Below, piece by piece: positions 36,122 through 46,985 of a DNA stretch of 64,000 nt. The stretch is from NCBI RefSeq assembly GCF_016908975.1, contig NZ_JAFBEX010000010.1, positions 1 through 64,000 on the forward strand, in the 5' to 3' direction. The notes under the pieces are model-generated. The model ran no database searches, was not told the origin of the DNA, and was given only the letters and a program-made list of their open reading frames with translations. Within the stretch, counting starts at the first letter, position 1; each line of letters starts with the position of its first letter. Source of the stretch: Neobacillus cucumis (lineage in GTDB: Bacteria; Bacillota; Bacilli; Bacillales; Cytobacillaceae). The translations under genes were made by a program, and so were the position numbers.

Positions 36122-37393
36122 TTACTGAGCAATTTCAATATTATTAGGTTCCTTTATTTCCAATTCTGGAATTGGTTTAACGATAATTCCTGCTAGGATT
36201 CCGAAAATAGCCAGTACTCCAAAGAATAATGGATAGCCTCCTGCAGCAACAATTGGACTTGCAGCTGCGTTTGCAAGCGATTGCCCAATATCATTGGCAA
36301 TATTGACGATACCCATATCTTTTGCTGCATCTTCAGGATGTGGCAGGACCCGTGACATTAGGGCGATATCGACAGCTAAGAACATACCAAAGCCAAGGGA
36401 AATGATAGAACCACAAACATAGGAAAAGCCAATACTAGGAGCAAAACCATAGCCTAATATACCGACTGCAGTGACAACAGCCGCAAGAAAGACAAAAGGT
36501 TTTTGGCGTCCAAATTTATCAGAGAGACCACCACCGATAATACTTGCAACCGCTAAGATTGGGATAGTGATATTCATGCTTGTAGAAACAATTCCTGCTA
36601 GATCTTGTTGGGATACATGAAAACGCTCTAGATAATATACACTTGTAAAAGAAGCTGCTGTGTAGGCAATAGCCATGAAAAATCTTGTTAATACTCCAAA
36701 TGTAAAGTAAGGATATTTTCTTGGACTTGGATAAATCCGAGACATTTTTTCACCAAATGTTAAGGAATCATTCTTACCACGTTCTTGTTGATAATCCACT
36801 CTTTCTTCTTTAATTAATACACATGTAATAATGGCAAAGACCACACAAATTAGTCCAAGTATTAAAAATTTCCTTTCAATCGACCAACTGTTTAAGATAA
36901 ACATTAAGTTAATTCCAACCATAATGGCTAGCGGACTGACAAGACCATATATTCCAGAAGCAGTACCACGTTTGTTTTCCGGTACTTGATCAGGAATTAA
37001 TGCTGTTATAGCCGTACTCATAAAACTAAATAAGAGTTTGGCTAAGGCCCAAAACAATAACACTATTGTAAAGGATTTAGCTGCGCCTATCCCGTAAAGT
37101 GCCGCCGCTCCACCTATTGAACCAATTAAAATCCAAGGGCGTCTGCGTCCTAATTTCCACGTAGTCCTATCACTGATTACACCTGCCAAATATTGACTTA
37201 AAATTCCAACTATACCTGTAGTAAGACCAATAATACTAAAGTTTTTGGTAACGTTTGCAGGATCAAGCATAGCCAGTTTTACGGTAAGCAGGAATGCTAA
37301 TGGTGTAATGAGTGCGAGATTATAACCAAAGCTTCCAAGTGAAATACCTGTAATTAATCGAGGAAAAGGTGTTTTGATCACATTAGAACTCAT
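36122..37393 (-). CDS. MFS sugar/glycoside carrier (copy 3)
   Basis: A 423-residue carrier of the same SLC45-like group as copies 1 and 2 but more distant; DRTTWKLGRRRPW is its inter-helix loop. About 12 membrane segments. GAAGG precedes the ATG. Leads an apparent operon with the small membrane ORF and GH78 copy 2. Most likely imports an intact rhamnoside for the cytosolic rhamnosidase. Confidence 0.85.
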   Translation of the reverse strand: MSSNVIKTPFPRLITGISLGSFGYNLALITPLAFLLTVKLAMLDPANVTKNFSIIGLTTGIVGILSQYLAGVISDRTTWKLGRRRPWILIGSIGGAAALYGIGAAKSFTIVLLFWALAKLLFSFMSTAITALIPDQVPENKRGTASGIYGLVSPLAIMVGINLMFILNSWSIERKFLILGLICVVFAIITCVLIKEERVDYQQERGKNDSLTFGEKMSRIYPSPRKYPYFTFGVLTRFFMAIAYTAASFTSVYYLERFHVSQQDLAGIVSTSMNITIPILAVASIIGGGLSDKFGRQKPFVFLAAVVTAVGILGYGFAPSIGFSYVCGSIISLGFGMFLAVDIALMSRVLPHPEDAAKDMGIVNIANDIGQSLANAAASPIVAAGGYPLFFGVLAIFGILAGIIVKPIPELEIKEPNNIEIAQ

Positions 37394-37427
37394 TGTTCAA
37401 CCTTCTTTCCTAATATTATTTTTATTA

Positions 37428-37442
37428 TTGAAAGCGCTTCTA
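37428..37442 (-). promoter_or_regulatory. cre-like site upstream of MFS copy 3
   Basis: TTGAAAGCGCTTCTA deviates from the cre consensus at one conserved C. It lies 35-49 bp upstream of the carrier start. Confidence 0.5.
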
Positions 37443-37596
37443 ACCTTAGTTTATAGGAGGATCTAATGGATAACTATAGCCATATGTGACATAAATCCTA
37501 TCCATTTCAAACATAAGTTATTAAAATAGTCTGTATATCTCTTTAAAGGTAATACCTTTTAGTTGTTTGTCCCTAATATTAGTTACTATTTATCCT

Positions 37597-37647
37597 AAAA
37601 AAAGAATGCAAACCACGTAAGAAAAAGCGTGGTTTGCATTCTTTTTT
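37597..37647 (-). terminator. Terminator after the first esterase gene
   Basis: A long perfect stem, AAGAATGCAAACCACG / CGTGGTTTGCATTCTT, with a 10-base loop and runs of A and T on either side. It could work in both directions. Confidence 0.92.
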
Positions 37648-37656
37648 ACTATATTT

Positions 37657-38612
37657 TCATTTTGAAAGTTGTACTCGAAAAAACTCCTCAATTTTATCAA
37701 AAATTAATAGATTTTTTTCTTCAATAATCTCCCCACCCCCATTCTTTGAAGTAAAAAACGTTGCTATCCTTGGACCGCCTTCATCTAAATTTGATCGATT
37801 TAGAAATCCATGGCCCAGCCCATTAATCAGGTAAAGTGATACTTCATTTCCTTTAGCGGCCAGTGCTTGATAGAGTAACTGACTTTGATGTGCAGGAACA
37901 GCTACATCACTTAACCCATGCATAATTAGAAATGGAGGAAGCCCAGCTTTTACATACGTCAATGGATTTGCTTCCTTCACTCGATCAGGACATGTTAGTA
38001 TGGGGGCTCCTAAAAACAACGATTCAAATGAATCAGGATCAGAGGTTTTTTTATCCTTTGGAATTTGGACTGACTCAGGATCTTCTTCGCTTATTCCATC
38101 TAATTCTCGTTGTTCATCAATTTGGAGAAAATCCATTGGTCCATAACCAATTGCAACAGCTTGAACCTCGCTTGTCATGTCAGAATAGAGTGGATTCTCT
38201 CCGATAAATTGGTTCGGTTCAGTTGTTGAAGCAAGTGCGGCAAGATGCCCTCCTGCCGATGAGCCCCAAAGACCTATCTTATTACCGTTTAGACCATATT
38301 CCCCTGCGATACTCTTAACCCATCTAACTGCTGTTTTTACATCATGAATTTGAGCAGGAAAAGTATCTTCATCACTTAACCGGTAATCAATACTTACCAT
38401 CGCATAGCCCTTGCTGGCAAAATATCGGGTAAAATCTGGACCTAATTTGCGATTCCCGAAACGCCATCCCCCGCCATGCAGCCAATAATCACTGGCATAG
38501 GCTCTTTTTTCAACTGGGGTAAATATAAATCAGCTAATAACGGTTTTCCATTTATCTCTGCGTAAACGAGGTCTTTTATGATTTCTACAGAATAATCCAC
38601 TAACTCTTCCAA
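37657..38612 (-). pseudogene. Alpha/beta hydrolase (esterase), one frameshift
   Basis: A homologue of the esterase at 52572-53543. A TTG at 38612 behind AAGGAGGA opens a frame encoding PLLADLYLPQLKKEPMPVII. One base is then missing near 38483: inserting a T gives WLHGGGWRFGNRKLGPDF and joins the frame that runs to the end. The oxyanion motif HGGG is therefore split from the nucleophile GLWGSSAGG, the Asp in LSDVAVP and the His in GLGHGF, all of which are intact. It is 27 bp downstream of the quercetinase gene. Either a fresh pseudogene or a sequencing error. If functional it would, by analogy with the second copy, hydrolyse the depside ester made by quercetinase. Confidence 0.82.
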
Positions 38613-38639
38613 CGGAACTCCTCCTTAATAATGCAATTT

Positions 38640-39698
38640 TTAACTTATGATCTTTTTCATTTCACTATTAATCTTTGCTGGACGACCGCCAAGCACTTTC
38701 AGGTCAAGAATATCTAAATTTTGGAGTACTCGATCAAAACGGAGTGGAGCCGGCTCGCTTGGGAAAATATAATCATCGTAAACATCTCCAAGCGTACGGA
38801 AAAATGCTTCGAATAGACCAGTCGCGAGTATACCAATCATTTTTGTGTAATGTGAATCCATTCGATAGGAATGAACAGTGTTAGCAGGCACATGGAGAAT
38901 ATCCTCTGGGTGTAGTGTGAGTTCTTCTCCATTTGCCCACAATGTAACCTGACCTTCAATACAGAAGAAAAATTCCGTATGTTCTTCATGATAATGTTCA
39001 GGTATGGCTTCTCCTTTTGGTCCTTCTGACACAACGAAAATAAATTCGCCATTAGAATTGGCTTGAGTTGTCATCAGGGTATGAAGTTGGTCTCCGGTAA
39101 GTAAGCGAATTCCCTCTCCTGCTTCAAGAACATACGGTGCAACACCTTCAGGGATTTCCCCATTTTCAACGAGTTGTGATGTACCAAGATTAACTTGAGT
39201 ATCTATAATGAAATCTACATCTGCTTCGAGTGATGCTTTTTTAAAATTTTCATAGGAAGGTTCATGAACCGCTTTTGGAGGGTGTACAAATTTATCGTAG
39301 GGCTCACCAATAACGGAATAAAGCTTTGAAACATCACCTTTTGATGTAAAAGATAAAATCTGTGTTCGGTGACTAAGCATTTTATAACTGTGAGAGGTAC
39401 CTGCGGGAATATATGCATAGTTTCCTTCGGTCAGTAAATATTTTTTATCATCTATAACTACTTCAAGTCTGCCATGTAGTACGTAGATCCCCTCATGACT
39501 ATGTAAATGTTTATGTAATGGGAAGGAATCTTCTTTTCCCCCTGAAAGGATAACCATTTCTATTAAATTATCAGTACTTGTTCCATTTGCAATAATAGTA
39601 GCTAGCTGTCTTCCGAATAAGTAACGTTCTCCTTCTCCATTTCTCACCAAATAAGGGATCTTGTGATCCGGAAGTTTATTTTTAAACAAGGTACTCAA
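38640..39698 (-). CDS. qdoI: Quercetin 2,3-dioxygenase, QdoI-type bicupin (copy 1)
   Basis: A 352-residue bicupin oxygenase opening the C ring of flavonols such as quercetin, giving a depside (2-protocatechuoyl-phloroglucinol carboxylate) and CO. The start PYLVRNGEGERYLFGRQ and most of the length closely resemble B. subtilis QdoI as I recall it. Metal ligands are all present: His62, His64, Glu69 and His103 in the first cupin; His235, His237, Glu242 and His276 in the second. Starts at a TTG with GAGGAGG well placed. It is divergent from a LysR gene and followed by an esterase gene, the same layout as at 52572-55762. Confidence 0.9.
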   Translation of the reverse strand: MSTLFKNKLPDHKIPYLVRNGEGERYLFGRQLATIIANGTSTDNLIEMVILSGGKEDSFPLHKHLHSHEGIYVLHGRLEVVIDDKKYLLTEGNYAYIPAGTSHSYKMLSHRTQILSFTSKGDVSKLYSVIGEPYDKFVHPPKAVHEPSYENFKKASLEADVDFIIDTQVNLGTSQLVENGEIPEGVAPYVLEAGEGIRLLTGDQLHTLMTTQANSNGEFIFVVSEGPKGEAIPEHYHEEHTEFFFCIEGQVTLWANGEELTLHPEDILHVPANTVHSYRMDSHYTKMIGILATGLFEAFFRTLGDVYDDYIFPSEPAPLRFDRVLQNLDILDLKVLGGRPAKINSEMKKIIS

Positions 39699-39793
39699 TT
39701 TTTTTCCTCCTCAATGTTTAACCTATTACATGTGAGATATTTATCACAATAACTTCAATAGATAGTATATGGTAGAATATTTCATGAGAGAAT

Positions 39794-39815
39794 ATAACTA
39801 ATAGTTCACAGTTAT
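39794..39815. promoter_or_regulatory. LysR-type dyad between quercetinase 1 and its LysR gene
   Basis: ATAACT, 10 bases, AGTTAT: a perfect dyad of the T-N11-A type, 64 bp before the LysR start. A related ATAAC/GTTAT dyad occupies the same place in the second module. Flavonol-responsive control is inferred. Confidence 0.65.
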
Positions 39816-39878
39816 ACCTTTTTTTCATATGGGTAATTAGCCCACAAAACATCTTCAATAGGAAGGGAAATATTACCT

Positions 39879-40805
39879 ATGGATTTAAAACAACTATGTT
39901 ACTTTGTCTCTGTTGCGGAACGATTGAGTTTTACCGAGGCAGCAGCGGAACACTTTGTTGCTCAATCAGCTATTAGTAAGCAAATCTCTAATCTTGAAGA
40001 ACTAATAGGAGTTCAATTATTTATCAGAAATAGAAGAACTGTCCAATTAACGAATGCTGGGACTCAATTGTTAAAGGATGCCAAAGGCGTTATAGCACAT
40101 TATGAAGAAGCCATAAGTAATGCTAGACTTAGAGGAAGCGGTTTGTCAGGAAGCATAAAAATCGGGTATTTAGGACTAGAGAAACTTTTTTTACCAAGAC
40201 TGATTAATCAATTCTCCAAGAAATATCCGGAGATTAACATTGAGTTAATTCAATACACGAGGGATTCACTTAATGCCTCCTTAAAACTAGGAGAAATCGA
40301 TATTGGTTTTACTCTATCGTTATCAATTGAAAAATTCCCCGAAATCATCTCTAGGAAAATATCCAACATTCCCATTACAGTGGTTATGAATAGTGAACAT
40401 CCTCTAGCGAACCATAGAAGAGTTAGTATTACGTCGATTGCCTCTGAGCCGATCATTGTAATTAATCAAGAAGTGTCCCCAGATGGATTTAAACATATTT
40501 CAGAACTCTTTATTAAGTATGGTATCTCTCCAAACATCATACAGGAATGTTCCCACTTTGAAACTGTTTTACTTATGGTTGAAGCTGGTATTGGTATTTC
40601 CATTCTTCCCGTTGCAATGGTCAATCCCCCTCCAACTCTTCGTTTTATTGAATTAGAAGAGAAAATAGAGGAAATTGATTTCATTATTGCCTGGAATAAG
40701 AATAATCATAATCCTTTAATATCTTTATTTACCAAGGAATTTGAGTCATTTATGAATACACACGAAGATGGACTATTTTTTAAAAATAAAGAATCCACGC
40801 CATAA
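39879..40805 (+). CDS. LysR-family regulator of quercetinase module 1
   Basis: A 308-residue LysR protein: helix-turn-helix at residues 1-60 (LSFTEAAAEHFVAQSAISKQISNLEELIG) and an effector domain from about 90. AGGAAGGG precedes the ATG. Divergent from quercetinase 1, so it likely regulates quercetinase and esterase. It is a paralogue of the LysR at 54863-55762. B. subtilis controls qdoI with TetR-type repressors instead, so this is a different control scheme. Confidence 0.88.
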   Translation: MDLKQLCYFVSVAERLSFTEAAAEHFVAQSAISKQISNLEELIGVQLFIRNRRTVQLTNAGTQLLKDAKGVIAHYEEAISNARLRGSGLSGSIKIGYLGLEKLFLPRLINQFSKKYPEINIELIQYTRDSLNASLKLGEIDIGFTLSLSIEKFPEIISRKISNIPITVVMNSEHPLANHRRVSITSIASEPIIVINQEVSPDGFKHISELFIKYGISPNIIQECSHFETVLLMVEAGIGISILPVAMVNPPPTLRFIELEEKIEEIDFIIAWNKNNHNPLISLFTKEFESFMNTHEDGLFFKNKESTP

Positions 40806-40819
40806 TGAGCGTGGATTTA
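40789..40819 (+). terminator. Terminator of LysR module 1
   Basis: Perfect 9-bp stem AATCCACGC / GCGTGGATT with an 8-base loop; the tail is short (TT). Confidence 0.7.
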
Positions 40820-40914
40820 CTTCATTCTCCTATTCTCTAAAACATAATGTATGAACTTCTATTTTATTAACCTTACTAAATAGTAATCTAATTGCAATTT
40901 TTCCAGAAACTAAA

Positions 40915-41814
40915 TTATTTAATCTTTGTACGAGTACCTTTCCAATCAAAGTTTTCTATAAAATGGACGAATGCCTTAAGGACATTCCATTCTAGGGATT
41001 CCTTATGATAATACATCCACGTTCTCCGCAAGATAGGATTTCCTTCTTGATCCGTTATTGGGACTTTGAATAAGTCTTCTATTCCGTTAAGAACCCTGTT
41101 GGAAAGGATACCATATCCTAAACCGTTTATCACCATTTCCTTACACGTATCCACTTGGTCGACTTCAATACTAATAAAGGGTGCTTGCGCATAATTTTCA
41201 GCCCACCAATGATCAATTATTGATTTTAATAAGTAATCCCCTCGATATTCAATTCTCGGAAGACGAGGAAGATCCCTAATCTCGATCTCATCCTTTGAAG
41301 CAATGCAAATGGTTTCCTCAAATAATTGATGTGTCAATAATCCCCTGCATCCATAGTCTCCCCGAACAAAACCGATATGAACATCTTTATTGTGTATAAG
41401 TTGGGTTACGTCTCTGCTCCATCCCGTAATCACCTTGAATTCCACATGGGGAAACTGCCTTTTAAATAGTTTCAAAAGATAAGGAAGTTCATAATTCGCA
41501 AAAAAATTAGATACCCCCAATTTCAACGTACCTACCACATTATTACTTTCGTTATTGCTCATATTTTGGACATTTTCTTTTATCTTTTCATAATGAGCAA
41601 GGGCCTCCTCCGCACAATGGACAAGATATTCTCCTTGTGGGGTAAAATGCACTCCACGGCTTTCACGGGTTACTATTGTAACCCCCAGCTCTTCCTGCAT
41701 ATGCTTTAATCTACTCGTTAAAGCAGGTTGAGTAAGAAATAATAATCGAGCTGTTTTTGTAAGATTTTTTTGATTATAAAGTACCTTCAGTATTTCCCAG
41801 TCACGGTAATCCAT
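40915..41814 (-). CDS. LysR-family regulator divergent from odhA
   Basis: A 299-residue LysR protein: N-terminal helix-turn-helix (NLTKTARLLFLTQPALTSRLKHMQEELG) and an effector domain from about residue 95 onward. It differs from the two quercetinase-linked LysR proteins. The ATG follows AGGGTGGG. It is divergent from odhA with a 165-bp intergenic region and is therefore the best candidate regulator of the odhAB-thioesterase genes. Effector unknown. Confidence 0.85.
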   Translation of the reverse strand: MDYRDWEILKVLYNQKNLTKTARLLFLTQPALTSRLKHMQEELGVTIVTRESRGVHFTPQGEYLVHCAEEALAHYEKIKENVQNMSNNESNNVVGTLKLGVSNFFANYELPYLLKLFKRQFPHVEFKVITGWSRDVTQLIHNKDVHIGFVRGDYGCRGLLTHQLFEETICIASKDEIEIRDLPRLPRIEYRGDYLLKSIIDHWWAENYAQAPFISIEVDQVDTCKEMVINGLGYGILSNRVLNGIEDLFKVPITDQEGNPILRRTWMYYHKESLEWNVLKAFVHFIENFDWKGTRTKIK

Positions 41815-41979
41815 TGTCCCACCCTGTAATGATATAAAGTTTTTTTATAAGTAAAAATAATATTTTTGAATTTTATTTATCTTCATTATTGCATTATCCT
41901 TATCCTTAATCAATGTTAATTACTTCATTTACCTTTCCAAATATTATTATATGAAAAACAATCATGGGGGTATTCCAGA

Positions 41980-44874
41980 ATGGGAGAACAGAAAAACCAA
42001 CTAAATCCATGGAGGAAATTTAATGGTCCAAACCTTGGCTATATAATCGAACAATATGAGCATTATATAAACGGTATAGATACAGTCGAGCCAAAATTAA
42101 TAGAGTTATTTAAAACATGGGGATCACCCTTGTCTTTTGAGACAACTCCATTGAAAGAAAATGTCGAACATGGCTCTGTTATTCCAGGAAATTCAGCAGA
42201 CATAGAGAAAGTGATGAAAGTTGTAAAACTTCTAGAAGACATTCGCTCACATGGACATTTAGCGGCAAATATGAACCCGTTAGAAGGGAATGAAAAACAC
42301 CATGACTTGTTCAACCCTGAAAAATATGGGCTAAGTGACCATGAGTTGAAAGCGATTCCATCTAAACTCGTTTGGGAGGATACACCTGATAGCGTTAAAA
42401 CCGCATGTGATGCGATAAACCATTTAAAGAATCTTTATACCTCTACACTAGCTTACGAATTTAACCATGTTGATAATATGGACGAAAAAGCATGGTTAAC
42501 TAGGATCGTGGAGACAGGGGGCATGCATCGCTCCTTATCAAAAGAAGAACAAGCAAACCTATTAAAGAGTTTGACAGCGGTGGAAGGATTTGAACAATTC
42601 TTACACAAAACTTTTGTCGGTCAAAAGCGATTTTCTATTGAAGGTGTAGACATGCTCGTACCTATGCTTAATGAAGCGATTCACGAAGGTGTCGGGGATC
42701 AAGTACAAAATGTCTTGATTGGAATGGCTCATCGTGGCCGCTTAAGTGTCTTGGCACATGTATTAAATAAACCATACAGCAAGATTTTCTCTGAGTTTCA
42801 GCACTCTTACGCCAAACAACAAGGACCGTCAGCAGATTTAGTCGATATTAGTGAGGGCTGGACAGGAGATGTGAAATACCACTTAGGCTGCAATCGGTTC
42901 GTCGAGGGTGACAGTACCCTTCGTACACGGATTACCTTAGCGAATAATCCGAGTCATCTTGAATTTGTCGATCCAGTAATCGAAGGGTTTACAAGAGCAG
43001 CCCAAGAAGAACGTCAAAAAGCAGGATATCCTAAGCAAGATGTTAAGAAAGCATTTCCAATACTGGTACATGGCGATGCTGCATTTCCGGGCCAGGGAAT
43101 TGTAGCAGAAACTTTAAATTTAGGTGGATTAAAAGGATATCAAACGGGCGGGACCATTCATATCATCACGAACAACATGGTCGGCTTTACGACAGATAGC
43201 CATGATTCTCGTTTTACGAGATATGCGAGTGACTTGGCAAAAGGCTTTGAGATCCCAATTGTGCATGTAAATGCGGATGATCCAGAAGCTTGTCTGGCAG
43301 CTGTTCGTCTTGCCTATCAATACCGTGCTCGCTTCCACAAGGATTTTTTGATTGATTTAGTCGGATACCGCCGATTTGGCCACAACGAAATGGACGACCC
43401 TGCGGTCACCCAGCCCCAGGTATACAAAAAAGTTGCGGGCCACCTAACGGTAAAAGCCTTATATTCAGAACAGTTGCGAACTAAGGGTATTTTGAATGAA
43501 CAAGAGGTCGAACAAATCAATCGCAGCGTACAAGAAAAGCTCCAAGCTGAATATGACCAAGTGTCAGAGACGAAGCATGATGAGCAATCGGCAGTTGTAG
43601 AGGTTCCTAAGGTTATCACGAAAGGAATTCCGCCATTGGAAACAAATGTACAGCTTAATACCCTTCGTGAATTAAATCGCGAATTGCTGAAATGGCCGGA
43701 AAGCTTTCACGTTTATCCAAAATTAAAGCGGATTCTCGAACGCCGTGAAATAGCACTGGAGGAAAATGGGAAAGTAGAATGGGCGGTAGCAGAAGTGCTT
43801 GCATTCGCGACGTTGTTAAAAGAAGGCACACCCATCCGGCTAACAGGACAGGATTCTGAGCGTGGAACGTTCGCTCAGCGTCACATTGTGCTGCATGACA
43901 CAGAAACCAACGAAACCTATTCACCCTTGCATCATCTAACGCAAGCCCGGGCTTCGTTTGCGGTTCATAATAGCCCACTGTCTGAAGCGGCTGTAGTAGG
44001 TTTTGAATATGGCTATAATGTCTTTGCTCCTGAAACACTTGTCATATGGGAAGCACAATACGGTGATTTTGCTAACACAGCACAACCTCTGTTTGATCAA
44101 TTTGTTTCATCCGCTAGAGCAAAATGGGGACAAAAGTCAGGGCTTACTCTTTTGCTGCCTCACGGTTATGAGGGCCAGGGTCCAGAGCACTCCAGTGCCC
44201 GTCTTGAACGCTTTTTACAGTTGGCGGCAGAAAACAACTGGACGGTTGCAAACTTGACTAGTGCTGCCCAATACTTTCATATTTTGCGCCGGCAAGCATC
44301 CATCTTAGGAACAGAATTCGTCAGGCCGCTGGTCATTATGACACCAAAAAGTCTGCTTCGTCACCCGCTGGTCTCTTCTCCTGGCACTGCTCTAAGCGAT
44401 GGCAGTTTCCAAACGGTTGTGGAACAACCAGAGCTAGGAAAAAGGAGAGAAAAAGTAAAGAGGCTAGTGTTAGCGACTGGTAAAATGGCAATCGATCTGG
44501 CTGCCGAAATTGACTCAAATAAAGAAATGCAAAAATTAGACGAAATACACATCATTCGTATCGAGCAATTGTATCCATTCCCGATGGAAAAAGTAGAAGA
44601 AATACTAAAGCGCTATCCAAACTTGAAGGAAATCATTTGGGTACAGGAAGAACCAAAGAATATGGGAGCATGGCATTATATCGCCCCTACTCTCTTTGAA
44701 CTTGCTTCCGGCAAACTGACAGTTGGATACATGGGACGGCAGGCGCGTTCAAGCACCGCAGTCGGCGATTCAATCGTCCACAAAAAGGAACAAGATAACA
44801 TTATCCAACAGGCTTTGAATTTTAATAGTGTAAAAGATACACAGAAACATGAAAGAGAGTTAATTAGAAGCTAA
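41980..44874 (+). CDS. odhA: 2-oxoglutarate dehydrogenase E1 component
   Basis: A 964-residue thiamine-diphosphate E1 decarboxylating 2-oxoglutarate and passing the succinyl group to Odh[18 protein letters not shown] and [17 protein letters not shown] mark the cofactor region; the transketolase-like middle ([15 protein letters not shown]) and the C-terminal domain are all present, at full length. The ATG follows a GGGGG site. First gene of odhAB. Unlike most TCA genes it lies in a catabolic region, behind its own LysR regulator, so it may be a second, inducible copy. Its N-terminal ~60 residues are less typical than the rest. Confidence 0.94.
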   Translation: MGEQKNQLNPWRKFNGPNLGYIIEQYEHYINGIDTVEPKLIELFKTWGSPLSFETTPLKENVEHGSVIPGNSADIEKVMKVVKLLEDIRSHGHLAANMNPLEGNEKHHDLFNPEKYGLSDHELKAIPSKLVWEDTPDSVKTACDAINHLKNLYTSTLAYEFNHVDNMDEKAWLTRIVETGGMHRSLSKEEQANLLKSLTAVEGFEQFLHKTFVGQKRFSIEGVDMLVPMLNEAIHEGVGDQVQNVLIGMAHRGRLSVLAHVLNKPYSKIFSEFQHSYAKQQGPSADLVDISEGWTGDVKYHLGCNRFVEGDSTLRTRITLANNPSHLEFVDPVIEGFTRAAQEERQKAGYPKQDVKKAFPILVHGDAAFPGQGIVAETLNLGGLKGYQTGGTIHIITNNMVGFTTDSHDSRFTRYASDLAKGFEIPIVHVNADDPEACLAAVRLAYQYRARFHKDFLIDLVGYRRFGHNEMDDPAVTQPQVYKKVAGHLTVKALYSEQLRTKGILNEQEVEQINRSVQEKLQAEYDQVSETKHDEQSAVVEVPKVITKGIPPLETNVQLNTLRELNRELLKWPESFHVYPKLKRILERREIALEENGKVEWAVAEVLAFATLLKEGTPIRLTGQDSERGTFAQRHIVLHDTETNETYSPLHHLTQARASFAVHNSPLSEAAVVGFEYGYNVFAPETLVIWEAQYGDFANTAQPLFDQFVSSARAKWGQKSGLTLLLPHGYEGQGPEHSSARLERFLQLAAENNWTVANLTSAAQYFHILRRQASILGTEFVRPLVIMTPKSLLRHPLVSSPGTALSDGSFQTVVEQPELGKRREKVKRLVLATGKMAIDLAAEIDSNKEMQKLDEIHIIRIEQLYPFPMEKVEEILKRYPNLKEIIWVQEEPKNMGAWHYIAPTLFELASGKLTVGYMGRQARSSTAVGDSIVHKKEQDNIIQQALNFNSVKDTQKHERELIRS

Positions 44875-44939
44875 CCAAGATCAATAGCAAATACCAAGAT
44901 AATAATAGTACTTACTGTACTTAGGAGGATATGAACTTG

Positions 44940-46181
44940 ATGGAAATTAAAGTACCAGAGTTGGCAGAATCCATTTCAGAAGGAACGATTTCACAATGGC
45001 TCATTAATATTGGTGACAAAGTATCAAAAGGAGATAGTGTCGTAGAACTGGAAACAGATAAAGTCAATATAGAATTAAATGCTGAATACTCAGGTGTAGT
45101 GACAAAAGTATTAAAAGAAACAGGCGATACGGTAGAGGTAGGCGATGTTATTGCGATTATTGAGGAGAGCAAAGCTGAAGGAACTGTTGCCCCATCAACA
45201 GATCCGGAGCACACGTTAGAAGAATCCTTAAACCAGCAAAGCATCCCGTCTGAGCAAGAAGTTCCGAAATCCAACCGGCCGATTGCTTCTCCAGCTGCAA
45301 GAAAAATGGCAAGAGAACTGGGAATCGATTTAAACCGGGTAAACAGCAGTGACCCACTAGGCAGAATTAGATCAAATGATGTTAAAGCCTATTCACCTGC
45401 ATCTCCGGTAAAAGAAGAACCAAAATTGGAAAAGGCAAGTCCAAAGCGAAAGGAACAACAAACGGATGTGGAGTTTGATAAACCTATAGAACGTGTAAAA
45501 ATGTCCCGCAGACGTCAAACGATCGCTAAACGCCTCGTAGAGGTTCAACAAACAGCAGCAATGTTGACCACATTTAATGAAGTTGACATGTCTGCGATTA
45601 TGGATTTACGCCATAAGCGGAAAGATGCCTTTTATGATAAACATGGTGTTCGTCTTGGATTTATGTCGTTCTTTACAAAAGCAGTAGTTTCAGCCTTAAA
45701 GCAATTCCCTCTTTTAAATGCGGAAATTCAAGGAGATGAATTGCTGATCAAGAAGTTTTACGATATCGGAATTGCCGTTGCCGCTCCAGAAGGTTTGGTC
45801 GTTCCAGTTGTACGCAACGCGAACCAGAAAAATTTTGCCGAGATCGAACAAGAAATCGGTAATCTTGGTAAAAAGGCTCGTGATAATGCCCTCACTTTGA
45901 ATGATTTGCAAGGTGGAACCTTTACGATTACAAATGGTGGAGTTTTTGGTTCTTTAATGTCCACTCCAATTTTGAATAGTCCGCAAGTAGGCATTCTCGG
46001 TATGCATAAGATTCAAACAAGGCCAGTAGCAATTGATAGTGAACGAATAGCAAATCGTCCGATGATGTATATCGCACTGTCTTACGACCATCGAATTGTG
46101 GATGGGAAAGAAGCCGTTAGCTTCCTGGCTATGGTAAAAGAATTGTTAGAAGATCCAGAAACCTTATTATTAGAAAGCTAA
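44940..46181 (+). CDS. odhB: 2-oxoglutarate dehydrogenase E2 (dihydrolipoyl succinyltransferase)
   Basis: A 413-residue E2. Lipoyl domain at residues 1-75 with the lipoyl lysine in ELETDKVN; linker; E3-binding domain at about 115-155 ([15 protein letters not shown]); catalytic domain from about 185 ending in the active-site SYDHRIVDG. The ATG at 44940 is 9-10 bases after AGGAGG; the ATG at 44931 is too close. It follows odhA by 65 bp. Confidence 0.95.
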   Translation: MEIKVPELAESISEGTISQWLINIGDKVSKGDSVVELETDKVNIELNAEYSGVVTKVLKETGDTVEVGDVIAIIEESKAEGTVAPSTDPEHTLEESLNQQSIPSEQEVPKSNRPIASPAARKMARELGIDLNRVNSSDPLGRIRSNDVKAYSPASPVKEEPKLEKASPKRKEQQTDVEFDKPIERVKMSRRRQTIAKRLVEVQQTAAMLTTFNEVDMSAIMDLRHKRKDAFYDKHGVRLGFMSFFTKAVVSALKQFPLLNAEIQGDELLIKKFYDIGIAVAAPEGLVVPVVRNANQKNFAEIEQEIGNLGKKARDNALTLNDLQGGTFTITNGGVFGSLMSTPILNSPQVGILGMHKIQTRPVAIDSERIANRPMMYIALSYDHRIVDGKEAVSFLAMVKELLEDPETLLLES

Positions 46182-46201
46182 AACTATAGGGAGATCTATC
46201 A

Positions 46202-46717
46202 ATGGAAGCTAAATACTGTAGAGAATCAAGAGTGATACGAACCAGTCGTGTATTCCCAAACGATGTGAATAATCACAATACATTATTTGGCGGCCGGTTA
46301 ATGAGTGATATAGACCAAGTCGCCTCTATTTCAGCAGCGCGCCATAGCCGAAGCGAATGTGTAACTGCTTCAACGGATTCAGTCGATTTTTTACATCCAA
46401 TACGACCAACTGATTCAGTCTGCTTTGAATCTTATGTGACATGGAAAGGCACATCTTCAATGGAAGTATTTGTAAAAGTCATTGCAGAAGACCTAAAAAG
46501 CGGTAAGCGTAAAATTGCGGCGACTGCCCTCTTAACCTTTGTCGCACTTGATGAGAATAAGCGCCCAACATGGGTTCCGGAAGTCATCCCAGAAACAGAA
46601 GAAGAGAAAAAATTACATGAAACCGCTCCAGAGCGGGCAAGAGTGCGTAAAGAAAGAAAACAAAAAAGTAAAGAATTAGCCTCATTTTTAACCATGTATC
46701 AGGAAATTTACCTTTAA
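46202..46717 (+). CDS. ykhA: Acyl-CoA thioesterase, YkhA-like hotdog protein
   Basis: A 171-residue hotdog-fold acyl-CoA hydrolase. NDVNNHNTLFGGRLMSDID carries the catalytic-region signature; the tail is charged and helical. Length and sequence resemble B. subtilis YkhA. It starts 20 bp after odhB behind AGGGAG, so it is probably co-transcribed with odhAB. It may recycle CoA from acyl-CoA intermediates of the ring pathway; that role is inferred. Confidence 0.87.
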   Translation: MEAKYCRESRVIRTSRVFPNDVNNHNTLFGGRLMSDIDQVASISAARHSRSECVTASTDSVDFLHPIRPTDSVCFESYVTWKGTSSMEVFVKVIAEDLKSGKRKIAATALLTFVALDENKRPTWVPEVIPETEEEKKLHETAPERARVRKERKQKSKELASFLTMYQEIYL

Positions 46718-46733
46718 TTGGAGGATTTTTTTT

Positions 46734-46883
46734 ATGTGGGTTATCACTCATTATTCAAATTTAAATATAACCATGTATGAATATAACACGGAAAAAGAGG
46801 CAAAAGAAGCTTTGAAAGTCCTAAAAGGCTACAAGATTCTTTCACACATTGTTTACTTTAATGATCCTATTTACGCTGTTTAG
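46734..46883 (+). CDS. Small hypothetical protein, 49 aa
   Basis: A 49-residue frame 16 bp after the thioesterase gene, with GGAGG about 10 bases before its ATG. It starts MWVITHYSNLNITMYEYNTE and has a short amphipathic, lysine-rich middle (EKEAKEALKVLKGY). Layout and ribosome binding site argue for a real gene in the odhAB transcript. I do not recognise a family; the plan of a strand pair, helix and strand hints at a small ligand-binding fold. Confidence 0.6.
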   Translation: MWVITHYSNLNITMYEYNTEKEAKEALKVLKGYKILSHIVYFNDPIYAV

Positions 46884-46985
46884 ATCTTTTCCATGATAAC
46901 CGCCTATTTTCTCTTATCAAAAATTGGCTAGTTATTAAGGAATAGATTAATACAATTTGATAACTATAGAAAGGAGATGAGGTTC

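Noticed and set aside
43655..44038. Antisense frames within odhA
   Set aside because: No family resemblance and fully inside the E1 gene on the other strand.
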